Of a stretch of 64,000 nt of DNA, positions 10,367-21,390 are shown one piece after another. Position numbers and translations under genes: made by a program. Numbering within the stretch: the first letter of the stretch is position 1; every line of letters starts with the position of its first letter. The stretch spans positions 1 to 64,000 of the forward strand of contig JAIXMP010000037.1 in NCBI GenBank assembly GCA_025677815.1. The letters run 5' to 3'. The notes below the pieces were generated by a model that saw nothing but the letters and a program-made list of their open reading frames with translations, was not told the origin of the DNA and made no database searches. This stretch comes from Phascolomyces articulosus. Lineage: Eukaryota > Mucoromycota > Mucoromycetes > Mucorales > Lichtheimiaceae.

Positions 10367-10732
10367 CTAAAAATAAGGGTTACTACCATTTCCTTTTTTA
10401 ATTTATTTTTGTAACACCTTATCGCTGCTATCGTATTTGCATTTTATTATGCCACGTATTTATCATCCATCATCTTATTAATTATTCGAACACGTATTCA
10501 ATTGACAGTCATGAACACGTATCGCATCCTCCATTATTCCACGTATACATATTATTATCATTAGTTTTATTATATAATTTATTATTATCACAAGTAGTTA
10601 GAAAACATATAAATACCCCTGACCATTAAAACAATAAACGACATCTTTCACGTTACTCTTTATTTTATCACTACTCTTCTGTTATCTCCATTTCTATTGG
10701 CTTGGTATTGATCCGCCATAATTATCACGACA
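10359..10732 (+). repeat. 3' LTR
   Basis: 374 bp, TGTCGT at its start and ACGACA at its end (inverted termini). It keeps CpG sites that are TpG or CpA in the left copy. It follows the purine-rich tract directly. Confidence 0.93.
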
Positions 10733-13037
10733 GACTGAACGCACCCATAGAGGAGGACTGTCAAAGAAAATTATAAATTCACAAAAATAAAACGAGCTAA
10801 ACTTAATAACAAACAAACGAACCAAATTAAATGAAAATAAAAGCTGTTCTTTATTATGGTGATTTTTGTCATAATCAACCGCCCTATACCATGAATACAT
10901 GTAAAATATACAGAAATTATGAAAGTTCGAAATACAAGTAAAATCAAAGACAATAATACATCATGTCGTTGTGGAGTGACCGAAGTTACGAGATACACAT
11001 ATACCTTATCCATTTATCACTGTCATTGTTAAACCTGAGAAATAAACCCTGGTTACATATAGCAAACTCTCTTATCATATGTATAAACTCCAAGTAGCTC
11101 ACATTTTTACAGTGAGAAAGTATTAGCCAAAAAGTGAAAAAGTCCCAAGACTCGATGCTTTTTTCTTCTAAGCCAATGCAGATCTTATCACTTATTTAGT
11201 CCATGTACAACATAAACATTCTCATTCTCCTTCTTCTTTGGCTTTTAAAAAGTGATAGACACTTCTCCGTTCTTGTTTTCGTCTTGAAACAGAGGGCTGG
11301 TCTCTCAGTTGGACAAACTAATTCTGCATTACCCTTTTTGAAGGATAAAATGACTACTGAATCCGAGAACTTTCGTTTAACGTTTACACAACGATCATTC
11401 CACTCCATTCCATCCATGAGAGAAGAACGAAATTCTGCACATGTGATACCAATAATCATATTATTTGTATCAAATAGAAGATGCTCATTTTTGTAACTTT
11501 AGCAATTTTTTATTCACACTCTGTTTTTCTTTATCCACCGTTATGCAATTCAAGACAAATCGGCATGTCCAATCACACTACACTTTATTTGTAAAAGGTT
11601 GAAAGAAGACTAAAATAAAATGATAGAACATGGCGGATTATTTTTTTATGGCAGTATGGAAAAACTGAGAAAAAAATGAACACTCCAACATATCCTACAT
11701 ACCATCCCATTATAAAAAAATTGATGAAAACGTATATTTTATAACCGTGATAAAGTGTTCTTCTTTTTGAATGTCTACGCCATTAATTATTTCATTAAAT
11801 TAAAATAGATACGTAAATATCATAGATAGATAAAGAATCATTTTTATAAGTCCATCAACAGCATCATCCAATGGGTTATAAAAGGGTCCACATAAAATGC
11901 AAAGGAGAAGAAGGGGTTGATGCTGCATCACTTTATGCAACTAAACTAAAACAAGCCTAGTTTCGGTTACTAAGGTCATTATTCCGTTGCTGTTGTTATC
12001 GTAATTACCATAGATTACCATGGGAAAAGCGGTTACTGTTGTTACCATGGTAATTGAAAGATGGGTTATGACGACAATAACGCGTTGTTATGGAATTTGG
12101 GAAATTTTCAAACATAAAAAAACAGCCTAATAAAAAAAAAGAAAACAAATAATTTAAGTATAGAGATACCAAAGAAGGTTCACTGTACCTTATTCATGGA
12201 ACCCTTAGTAACAAATAGAACAAAAAAGAAAGAAATAGGTCATCTTTCTATCCAACACCATGGATCGATAGAACATGTAAGGTCTAGTAGTTCCAAAAAA
12301 AGGGTTGAGTCCCAACCTATTGGACCTTACGGTGACATCATCCCACTTCAGCACACAGCTTTTTGATCCACTTTTTTGTCCGTTTTGGGCGTTCTAAGAT
12401 ATAGCCGTATTGCTGGGTAACTCACTTCCTCCAACCAACTCTCTTTTTCCTTTCTATTTTTCCAACTCCAAGCCTCCGAAAAATACAAAAAAAAAAAAGC
12501 TTCCGTCACTACTCACTTACTCCACTCCACTTTTGACGATCGTCAAAGTAGGTCATTACTAAAAACTTACGCATATTCATTATATTATAGAACGCTATAA
12601 TAATTATAATAACGCATACGCCATAACCTTTGTACTTTTTATTCATCCTGAATAGACATACAACATATAATACTATACGAAACACACGTACACATAACGA
12701 GAACACGTCTATAAAAAGTCTCCATACGAATTCATTTTTATATCAGTTGAATACCTAAAGATAGTCATCTTTATCCATCCAATATTACATATTAAAGACT
12801 TCTTTTTCTTATCGGTATGTTTTGTATAAGTTTCTTTTTATTTTACTTCCTATATCACCATCAAAAAAATACCATGCTTTCCTTTTCTTATGATGTATTA
12901 TATATATCACGCGTAACACATGGTTATTATACATATCTGTGTATGCTCCGATAATAATGTTACTATTATTATTATTATTATTTCTATGAATATTCTTTTC
13001 ATCTATCAACAAACATACAAAGTGTGGGTTCCTATTG

Positions 13038-13068
<31 letters not shown>

Positions 13069-13223
13069 GAGAAACTAAAAAAAAAGAGTGTCACGAATAT
13101 CAAGTTTACTTTTTTTTCTTTTCTTTTTCTTCTTCTTTCTTTTTGATATATTTATTTATATCTCTTATTATCTTATTATCAAGCTTGATTTGGGTTCCGG
13201 ATCCAAGATTATGAAACAAAAAG
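10733..13223. other. Long intergenic region upstream of the HSF gene
   Basis: About 2.5 kb without a convincing gene. A minus-strand frame at 11196-11459 (possibly extended upstream behind a CTAAAG acceptor at about 11500) has codon-like composition but no recognised family; it may be a gene remnant. A cluster of CCATGG-centred palindromes lies at about 12007-12060. A (TA)n run lies at about 13037-13063, and pyrimidine-rich DNA at 13110-13145 precedes the HSF start. Confidence 0.5.
12041..12054. promoter_or_regulatory. X-box-like palindrome (possible RFX site)
   Basis: GTTACCATGGTAAT matches the RFX X-box consensus GTNRCC-N2-RGYAAC at all but the last base. A related half-site pair (ATTACCATGG) lies at about 12015. 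It is 1.2 kb upstream of the HSF start codon, so its target is uncertain. Confidence 0.35.
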
Positions 13224-15488
13224 ATGGAAGATTTTAGTAGTAGCAGAAGGTCTAGTAGAGGGAGCGAAGAAGGTGGAAGTACAAGTATGGAAGGAAATAG
13301 TGGCGATGAATTACCTTTACAAGAGTAGGTGTTTTAGGATCTTTTTTTTTTCTTACAATGGGATTGGGTTGGATTGGATGGGTTTTGTGATAGGGTTTCG
13401 TTGGACTGGAATAATACTATTAAAAAATGAAAGTGTGATACGAATGGGAAATCAAGTTATATCTTTTTTGAGTAATATGATCGAGAATATCATTCTAAAT
13501 TATATATATTCTTAATATCCATATTTGTAGTAATAACCGATCATCGCAATTGCAACCATTTGAATCGGTTATGGATGGACAATCACTTACAGCAATACCA
13601 ATAACAAAAACACACGCAGCTTTTGTAAGCAAACTATACAAGTAAGTTAATACTGATAATAAAGAAGAAGAAAGGTGGTGTGTAAGTGTTTAATATATAA
13701 GATGGGACTTATGAATCGAAGCATGGTAGAAGATCAAGAGATTCAAGATTTAATAACGTGGTCAGAAACTGGAGACGTATTTCGAGTATTTAACCCGACA
13801 GCGTTTTCAAAAAATGTTCTCCCACGTTATTTCAAACATAACAATTGGCAAAGCTTTGTCAGACAGTTAAACAGTAAGAAAGTTCTAGTGTTTTTTTATA
13901 TCAGGTGTATGGGGAAAAGGGAAAAGGAAGGGTAAAGGTAGTTGAATTCATTCCAAATCATTCCATCTGAGAAGATTCTGAATAATAATATAATAAAACT
14001 AAACTAACTAAAGAAATCATCTATTTATATGCCACACCCGACTCTATCTATGTACTTGTATGAACCGATAGTGTATGGCTTTAATAAGGTGAATGATATG
14101 ATTCATTCAAATTTAAGAAATGAAAATCAAATATGGGAATTTCGACACCCGCATTTTCGACGAGGTGAAGTAAGCGATCTTCGAAATATAAAACGGAAAA
14201 GTGTTCGTTCCTTGAGAGCAACGGCTCCACTTTCTGTCACAGATAGCGACCTACAGCGATCGGAGATGCTGCATCAGAATTATGCAAATCTCGTGGATCG
14301 GGTGACTCGCATGAATGCTGGTTTTGAGACTTTAATGGATGAAGTGGCTGGTCTACGTGATATCGTCATTAAGCAACAAGAAGTAATATATCCTCTCTCT
14401 CTTTTTTTATGTTCCATGTTCTATCTGTATTCTATATAGACTTACACGCTTTTTTATCCTTATCACCTATTATCTCTCTCTATTTCTATAGTATATGGAA
14501 GGAATCATTCAAGCATTAGATGTCATTTGTTCTGCAATTCCAGGTAAAAACACACACACATACACACACATATATATATCTCTTTGACATAGATAATATA
14601 TATCCATAGAGGTTTTGATTGGGTCATTAATGATAAAAATGAACTTTATTTCTTTTTCTATAAAAAGGTGGAAGTAAGTTGATTGTAAATGAAAAAAAAA
14701 GAGGAAGGGATGGTCAGTCTGTCTGGCTTCTTGTTACCATGTTTTATTAAAAAAAGAAAGGGTACTATCATCATGATCCATCAGGTACAGATGAATTACA
14801 AGCACAATTAAAGGCTTTAAGAGAAAGAGCTGCCGCTGTCGTTCATTTAACACAGCAGCAAAACCGACCACGACAACATTCATATCAACAGCATCCTTGG
14901 CATCCTCGTGAAGGTCATTCTGGTATTAATACAAGTGCAAGTTTATCCCCTGTTCATTTTGCCACTCAACAACAACAGCCACTCCATTCATCCCATCCAC
15001 CACCACCGCAACAACAAAAGATGGAAAGATTACCATCTATATCCGTTCATCCATATATAGAAGATACTCCAATGTCCACTCCATCACGACGTACCAGTTT
15101 TCATGATACAATCATGCCTGATGTTGAAATACAGAATACAAGTAATAGTAGCAATACCAGTAGTAGCATCCGTCAAACCAATACCGTTTCTAGTTCTAGC
15201 AAAAGTGGTAGTACCGATTATTTCCCTGGTAACCGTACACCGCAATATGATGTATATGTTATTAGATTCATGGGTTCTTTATTCTTATATATCATTTTTT
15301 TTCATATTTTAGTAGACCGACCATTAATGACAACCACCACTACTATTACCACTACGACAATAAGACCAACACCATTACAATCATCATCCATGATGGGTTT
15401 AGGCAAACAATCCCAATTATTAAACCCTTTACCTCCATCTGATGATGAAGATGGCACTATTCTTAATGATGGTAATGTCATGAAATGA
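13224..15488 (+). CDS. Heat-shock-factor-type transcription factor
   Basis: Seven exons (13224-13324, 13531-13641, 13722-13873, 14072-14382, 14492-14543, 14785-15228, 15313-15488) join in phase to 448 codons plus stop. Residues about 56-160 form the HSF winged-helix DNA-binding domain: FVSKLYN, a LITWSETGDVF strand, then RYFKHNNWQSFVRQLN (recognition helix), MYGFNKVND and WEFRHPHFRRG. A heptad-rich coiled coil follows at about 185-245 (LVDRVTRMNAGFETLMDEV), fitting HR-A/B trimerisation. The rest is Gln/Pro/Ser/Thr-rich, as in activation regions. The ATG at 13211 meets a stop after eight codons, so 13224 is the start. HSFs bind nGAAn repeats in the nucleus to drive stress genes. No receiver domain is present, which argues against Skn7; Hsf1 versus Sfl1/Hsf2-type is not resolved. 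Confidence 0.93.
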
Positions 15489-16091
15489 AAATTTCCTATT
15501 TGACATATTTGAAAAAAATGCCTCGCTTTTTTTTTTTTGCTAATAATACTTGATCTCCTCCTAACACCCTCCTTTCCATTCCATCCATTGGATAGATACC
15601 AAATTAAAACGAAAAAATGCTCTATAAAAATGTGATATTTTCCTTAATACATCCAACCTAATCGAGAGAGAGAGAGAGAAAAATCAATTGTGTATGTATG
15701 AATGTATGTCTTTTTTGTATGTAACAACATATATAAATGGAGTCCTATTTATATAAGGAGGGTCATTTCCTTTTTTTTTTTACCTGTAAAATAAAACAGA
15801 GATAGTCATCTTATATATTGAGATATAAAAAAATAAGAGGGAACGGGTGATGCGGGTATAAAAAAAAGAACGGGTGATCTTCTTGAGTTAACTGTTATTG
15901 TATATATATTTATATATCAATGGATGTGAGTTGTGTGCAAAGTGGAATTGATCCATGAGTAAGGAGAGGGTTGTATGTTATATATATGAGTTTTTTAAAA
16001 CATGTATTTTTTTTTGTGTTATATATGAAGGAATGGGGGGGGGAAGGATTAGGAACAAGAGAGAGTATATATAGATAAATATATGTAATGG
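15489..16091. other. Convergent 3' spacer
   Basis: AT-rich spacer between the HSF gene and the convergent kinase gene, with (GA)n at 15665-15680 and a T/G-rich stretch. Both 3' UTRs presumably lie here. No gene was seen. Confidence 0.5.
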
Positions 16092-17653
16092 TTATTGCCA
16101 ACTCCATACTTCTTTCAACCATGATGCCAAATCTTGTGAAGGGTCAGCACGTTCCTTTATAAATGGATGTTCAAGCATTGCTTCAGGTCCAGGTCTTTCA
16201 AGTGGATCCTTAATCAAACTACAATCAACATATATGTTCATCAATGAGTAGGATATTTCTCTCTCTCGATTAACATGTATAAAAAAAAAGACTTACCATT
16301 TTGAAATAAAGTCTCGACATTCAATGGATCGATCTTCACCCAAGTTTGGAAGTGGTTGACTCACGATAAAATCTAACAATTCAAACACGGAAAGATGAGG
16401 TTGACCTGGTGGAGGTAATGCTGGATGATTTTGAGCTACTTCTATAATGGTTAATCCAAGAGACCAAATATCGGATTGAACAGAATAAGTGGCTCCTTTA
16501 ATACGTTCAGGCTATATATAACATAAGGATAGATGAGAAATGAGTATCGCTATCTGTCTGAGACATATTTACAAATGGTAATATTTTTTCAATAAACCTA
16601 CAGCCATATAATATTGAGTTCCTGTAAACGTTTCAGCCATTGAATTGATTAATTCACCTGACACTCCCAAATCACAAAGTTTAATTTCACCATTTCTTGT
16701 CATTAAAATGTTGGAAGGTTTAATGTCTAAAAAAAGGACATGGTTTTGTATGAGTTTCTCTCTATTTCCTTTTTTGATCGCTCCACCACCAAATTAATTC
16801 TTTCAAGCGTTATTACCTCTATGAATCACATTTTTCGAATGCAAATAAATAAGACCTTTACAGACCGATTCAGCAAGTCGAGCCAATACCGTTTCACCAA
16901 TCACACCTTCCATATCGCGTGCGCGTTTATAAATATCTTCAAAACTACCGCCATCACAATTTTCTATGCAAATAGCAATCGTTGTATCACCATCATCCAA
17001 AAATGCGCCGTAAAATGAAACGATGTGTGGTGATTCGCACGTTTTGAGAAATGATAATTCTCGTAATATTTGTCGTTGAAGTTGTGGTTCAGCTTCCACT
17101 GTAATCGTCTAATCATGATCGTTTTGCAAAAAAAAAAGAAAAAGAAAAAAAAGGTCCAATGTCAATAAACTTATGTGGTTTATATTATACATATCCAATA
17201 ATGGTTCATCCTACCCCCCTCCCCTTCCTATATAAATCAAAAAACATAAGAGTAAAAAGATAGCCTCTACTTCTTTCTTACCTTCTTAGCCATGATTAAA
17301 CCTGACGGTTTATAGCGCACTTTCCATACAACACCTGCAGCCCCTTCTCCGAGCTTTTGGATGTTTTCAAAATCCTCGGGCTTTAATTCGTCCGGGATAT
17401 CATGTGGAGGATGGTTATTAGGCACCAACATGTTTTGTGAACGGTTTTGACTCACAATACGAGCTAAATCTTCTCGCCAATTACTATTACTATCAGTGGA
17501 TGTCGATGGTTTTAATAAAGGACCTCCACTCAAACCTCCTACTGCAGCAGCGGCTAAACTTCCTTCATCGTCTAAACTACACGGTGTGGTAGGTCTAGAA
17601 TCGAGATTAAGTCGTAATCCAGAATGATTTCGTAATTTTCCAATTTGTGCCAT
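16092..17653 (-). CDS. MAP kinase kinase (Mkk1/2-like)
   Basis: Five exons on the minus strand (17282-17653, 16817-17108, 16602-16726, 16297-16511, 16092-16218) give 376 codons plus stop. The N-terminal 90 residues are low complexity. The kinase domain has the glycine loop GEGAAGVV (about 103-110), a MAKK strand with the ATP lysine, HRDIKPSN (about 220) and DLGVSGE in place of the usual DFG. The activation loop is [10 protein letters not shown] with phosphorylatable Ser and Thr at MAPKK spacing, followed by YYMAPERI. It ends in subdomain XI ([16 protein letters not shown]). The dual-specificity kinase would phosphorylate a MAP kinase in the cytoplasm. GVSGE plus the loop sequence resembles the cell-wall-integrity Mkk1/2 group more than Pbs2, but the assignment is by eye. 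Confidence 0.92.
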
Positions 17654-19458
17654 GGCTATTTTTTTGAGTGTTTGTTTTTGCTATAGTTGCTTTTTATAAA
17701 AAGATATAAAAAAAAAGTTTGGTATACAAATGTCAATAAAGAAATATGATTATTTTTTCCTTTTTATAAACAAAAAAGTGGATAGAAAGAAAAGGAAAAG
17801 GGAGGAAGAAAAAAAAGGGTCGAAAAAAAAAACTGCAAAAGCGAAAGTCTTTCTGAAATAAAATAAACGTGAACAGGATAGACGGTCCAAAAGTTCTTTG
17901 TGCAACCACATTCACCACATCATAGCGAACCTCTATCACCATAGCAAACATACACATTGCACATAGATATATAAACAGCGCTTGCTGAGCGCCTGAGTTT
18001 CCACTTTGAGTTTAAGTGTTCTGTGATTCTGTTTGCTTCCATATTATAAAATACAGCATCAATCATGTTGTCATATTATTATTTATTACTAGAGTTTCAG
18101 TACAAGGAAGCTAAACTCATTCATTTGGTTAAAACAGCACTTCAAGGAAGCAATGGGGTGGAAAATGATATCATAACCATTGATTTATTTCAAAGCGTTT
18201 CATTCTTACGTAAACTGTGGTAAATGAAAATAAAGAAACAAGATCGAGTGTTACTCCTACGGTTTCTGGGAAAACTTGCTAGGATTAGATGCTACTATAT
18301 CTTGAAGACCGTAATGGTCGTTTTTTATATTCTATATACTTTATAAACGTTCAGTATTCAGTAATCGTTGTTGGTATCCACCAGTACCGTATCACTTCCT
18401 ATGTTTTATCCAGTAGTGGAAACAAAATTTCGGAATTCATTCCGGGTCAACGGGTCAACTGTTACATATTGGTTAATGGTAAGAGTTCATCAATATTCAA
18501 AATCGGTTGGTTTCTATAAATATACATCTGAAAAAGATAATATGTAAACTTTTTATTAATGAAATATTACTTGTGCACGGACATTCACAGTATGTTTCAA
18601 TCCTCCAACTACGCGAATGTTGTTGATTGTAATAGTAGTGGTAGTCACTACTATTGACTATAATCAACTAAAGGTCTTACTGACACATTTATTTCCAAAT
18701 TTCGAGATCTTGTTTTATTAGGGTAAAACACCGAGAAGCAACCCGGGTTTTTGTTTTGATAATGCTCTACTACTTCTGAAAATGACCATTTTTTTAGGAC
18801 TTGATTGATGGAAACAGTTCATAGAACTAGGGATAGTGGCAGGATTATTAAGTGCTGTAAAACCACAAAAGTAAAATAATAAATTGACACCTCATGTTTA
18901 CCAAATTGGGTTGCTCAGAAATGCGCTTAGTTTAATCAGGGGTGCCACTGTTACTTTATGACTTTCATCATCCGATCCAGCATTTTACGCCATCATCCAC
19001 CGTTTCTATGGCAACCACCCATTCCTAATAGAACCAAAGAGCCTAAACGGATAATGACGATGCGGTGTGGAATCACCAGACCTTCCTTTGGGTGCGTGTG
19101 CTTCTTTACATCCTCCTAATTCCAAAAAAAGTGACATTTATCTCAATAAAAGATATTTGGTGTTTTTTTTTTTATAAAGTTGTCATTGTTGCCATCATAT
19201 CCACCCATAATCTTCACCACAAATAAGTCATGATTAAAAAGAGACACTTTACATGTCATGTACGCAGCAAAAAAAAAAAAAAAACCATCAACCTCGGAAA
19301 AGCGGTTTGTTTCCATAACCTGCATAGTATTCCACTTTGGATTTCAAATACCGCCCGGAATCACGGTGCGGCGTGTGTATGCGAGTGAGTGTGGAGCGGG
19401 TGCTTTAGTGGAATCCTGGTGCTATCAAAGGAACGGCCTTTTCCCTCAGTACTGAAAG
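17654..19458. other. Intergenic region with possible gene remnants
   Basis: Divergent promoter region of the kinase and eL37 genes. Short frames at 18066-18224 and 18289-18519 have mixed codon composition and stops between them; they look like a decayed gene of unknown type. Short inverted repeats around TAGTAGTGGTAGTCACTA occur near 18640. An X-box-like site at 19002 is listed separately. The stretch 19330-19440 is GC-richer and could be the eL37 core promoter/5' UTR. Confidence 0.45.
19002..19015. promoter_or_regulatory. X-box-like palindrome upstream of eL37
   Basis: GTTTCTATGGCAAC. Read on the other strand it is GTTGCCATAGAAAC, which fits the RFX consensus in 11 of 12 defined positions. 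It lies about 440 bp upstream of the eL37 start codon. Binding is inferred from the motif only. Confidence 0.4.
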
Positions 19459-20277
19459 ATGGTACGTATACCAAAATTGGGGTCAAAGACAAGATGGATG
19501 AATCAGAAGCGTCAGATAGAATGGATGAATCCACTCGATCGATGGATGAATGAATGAATGAAAGGATCCATCCATCTTGGATTCCTTTGGAAATATATAT
19601 TTAAGATGGACAACTCCATTCGAATGGAACGCAACCTCCCATTTTTTATATACTAATTTAATTTTTATTTTATTTCATACTTTATATTTTTACGACGCAT
19701 TGACACATTGAATCGACGCATTGAACCGAATATATATAATCAAAAAAATACGAATACGATTCTTTTTATTTGAACGATATCATTAGTCCAAGGGTACCAC
19801 CTCGTTCGGTAAACGCCAGACGAAGACGCACACTTTGTGTCGTCGCTGCGGCAATCGCGCTTTCCACAAGCAAAAGAAGACTTGCGCTAGCTGTGGCTAT
19901 CCCTCTGCCAAGATCCGCAAGTGTAAGTTTATATATTCTATCATTATTGTTTTTGTCGACATGGTGAAAAATGGAAATGATTCAATTCATTAAATGTCTC
20001 TAATGGATGAATTTGAAATAATGATAGACAACTGGTCCGAAAAGGCTAAGCGTAGAAAGACCACTGGTACTGGCCGCATGAGCCACTTGAAGCTCGTCCA
20101 CCGTCGTTTCCTTAACGGTTTCCGCGAGGGTAAGCTTTCCATGAATGAATTCACGATAGTTTAAAATAGAATTATTACCCATCATTGTAAGCATAAGATA
20201 TTAATTCAGTATTAAAAAATAAATAATAATTAGGTACTCAAGCTGTCAAGCAAAAGAAGGCTGAAGCTTCCGCTTAA
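19459..20277 (+). CDS. RPL37: 60S ribosomal protein eL37
   Basis: Four exons: 19459-19461 (only the ATG), 19787-19922, 20028-20129 and 20234-20277, giving 94 residues plus stop, the normal eL37 length. The protein starts [20 protein letters not shown] and has the four-cysteine zinc ribbon CRRCG...CASCG (about residues 19-37). It then has the basic [12 protein letters not shown] stretch and ends [11 protein letters not shown]. eL37 binds rRNA in the large subunit. Its GC content and codon choice (CGC, AAG, GGT, TTC) differ from its neighbours, as expected for a very highly expressed gene. An intron directly after the start codon is common in fungal ribosomal-protein genes. Intron 1 (325 bp) contains GGATGAAT repeats at 19495-19570. 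Confidence 0.98.
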
Positions 20278-21390
20278 ATATATTATAAAAACAACTTTCG
20301 CGTTGGGGATCTACCTCTGGTTTTTCTTTGTATTTCATAAAAAAAAGTTATATGATTAAAAATATAATATCGTGTGAAATGATGGTCGTTTTTCAGGCGC
20401 GAAAAAATCAAAAAGAGGATATATTATTTGTTTATGAAAAAAATTGGATGATGACCCTTCATCTTATATTTGATGGATTGTTGGGATTTTTATTTGTGAA
20501 TATATAAAAGGACAAAAAGTGCATTGATTCGTGTTAATGTACTTTTTATGTGATACGATGCGATGGAGAAAAGGGAAAAAAAGAGGATGTAAAAAATGCA
20601 GGCGTTTATACTATACATATTTTGAACATGAAGTTCCTGATAATCCAGATGAAGAGCATGTACATGAAATAGAATTTTAAATATATTTTTAGAGGCAGTT
20701 GTTTAGAGCCATATTTTAAATATTTCACGAACTAATTAATCATCTCTATCGTTATTATGGCACATATTTTAGTGGAAGAAAGTTGGACATTCAAAATAGT
20801 TGCAATTGGTAATTGTAAAAGGTTTTAGTACATTGCCTGGTACATTCATTTCATACAATTCTTTGGGAAAAAATAGATTTGCGTAGATGGTATAATGATG
20901 GTCAAATGAAAAAAGGGTTGTTTTTATGCATCACATTTAATACAAAAGATGCATCCCTGTATTTATAGTCAATAAAAATTACATTTCGCAAATGTACAAC
21001 GATTCATAAATTTTGAATGTTGTGAAGCAATATAGAGTTTAATGACAAACAATAACCTGTACGAACGTAACAAGCGTAGTGACTACTTCAACGTCCAGAG
21101 TGCAGAACTCCAATATCTGTGGTGCATAAGAAACGGATCGGAATGGGGTGAAAATCAATCCAGAAGAAGTGCTGGAAAAAAAAGAGTCCATTTTATTTTC
21201 TCACGTGCATACGACTCATCCCACTTATCAATTATGTAGCTCGTTTCCCTTTCCCCACTCATAAAAAAAAATCTTAAAGTTGTTAAAAAAAAAAAGGCAG
21301 ACTTGTCAATTTTATCTTTTTTCTTCTTTTTTTATTACTTCCTCTCCCACACCTCTATTTACCTATTCTAAGCATATATATACAACAAAT
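20278..21390. other. Intergenic region
   Basis: Contains the eL37 3' UTR and the acyltransferase promoter. A 40-codon frame at 20558-20680 (basic start MRWRKGKKRGCKKC, acidic His-rich end EEHVHEIEF) is too short to call. Nothing else was recognised. Confidence 0.45.

Larger units (their letters stand above)
3648..10732 (+). mobile_element. Ty3/gypsy LTR retrotransposon, decayed, carrying a nested DNA transposon
   Basis: Two 374-bp direct repeats (3648-4021 and 10359-10732), each starting TGTYGTAAC and ending ATYAYGACA, flank gag, protease, reverse transcriptase, RNase H and integrase sequence in the order gag-PR-RT-RH-IN, which defines Ty3/gypsy. A purine-rich run (GGGGAGAGGA) lies just before the right LTR, as expected for a polypurine tract. 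No tRNA-type primer site starting TGG follows the left LTR, so the priming mode is unclear. Flanks TATCT (left) and GACTG (right) do not form a target duplication. The element is non-autonomous: gag and RT carry many in-frame stops and frameshifts, and about 1.75 kb of foreign DNA splits gag. Confidence 0.93.

Noticed and set aside
21280..21390. Upstream start for the acyltransferase
   Set aside because: The added leader is T-rich untranslated-like sequence; MSENKTEERLRLL at 21391 is a normal start.
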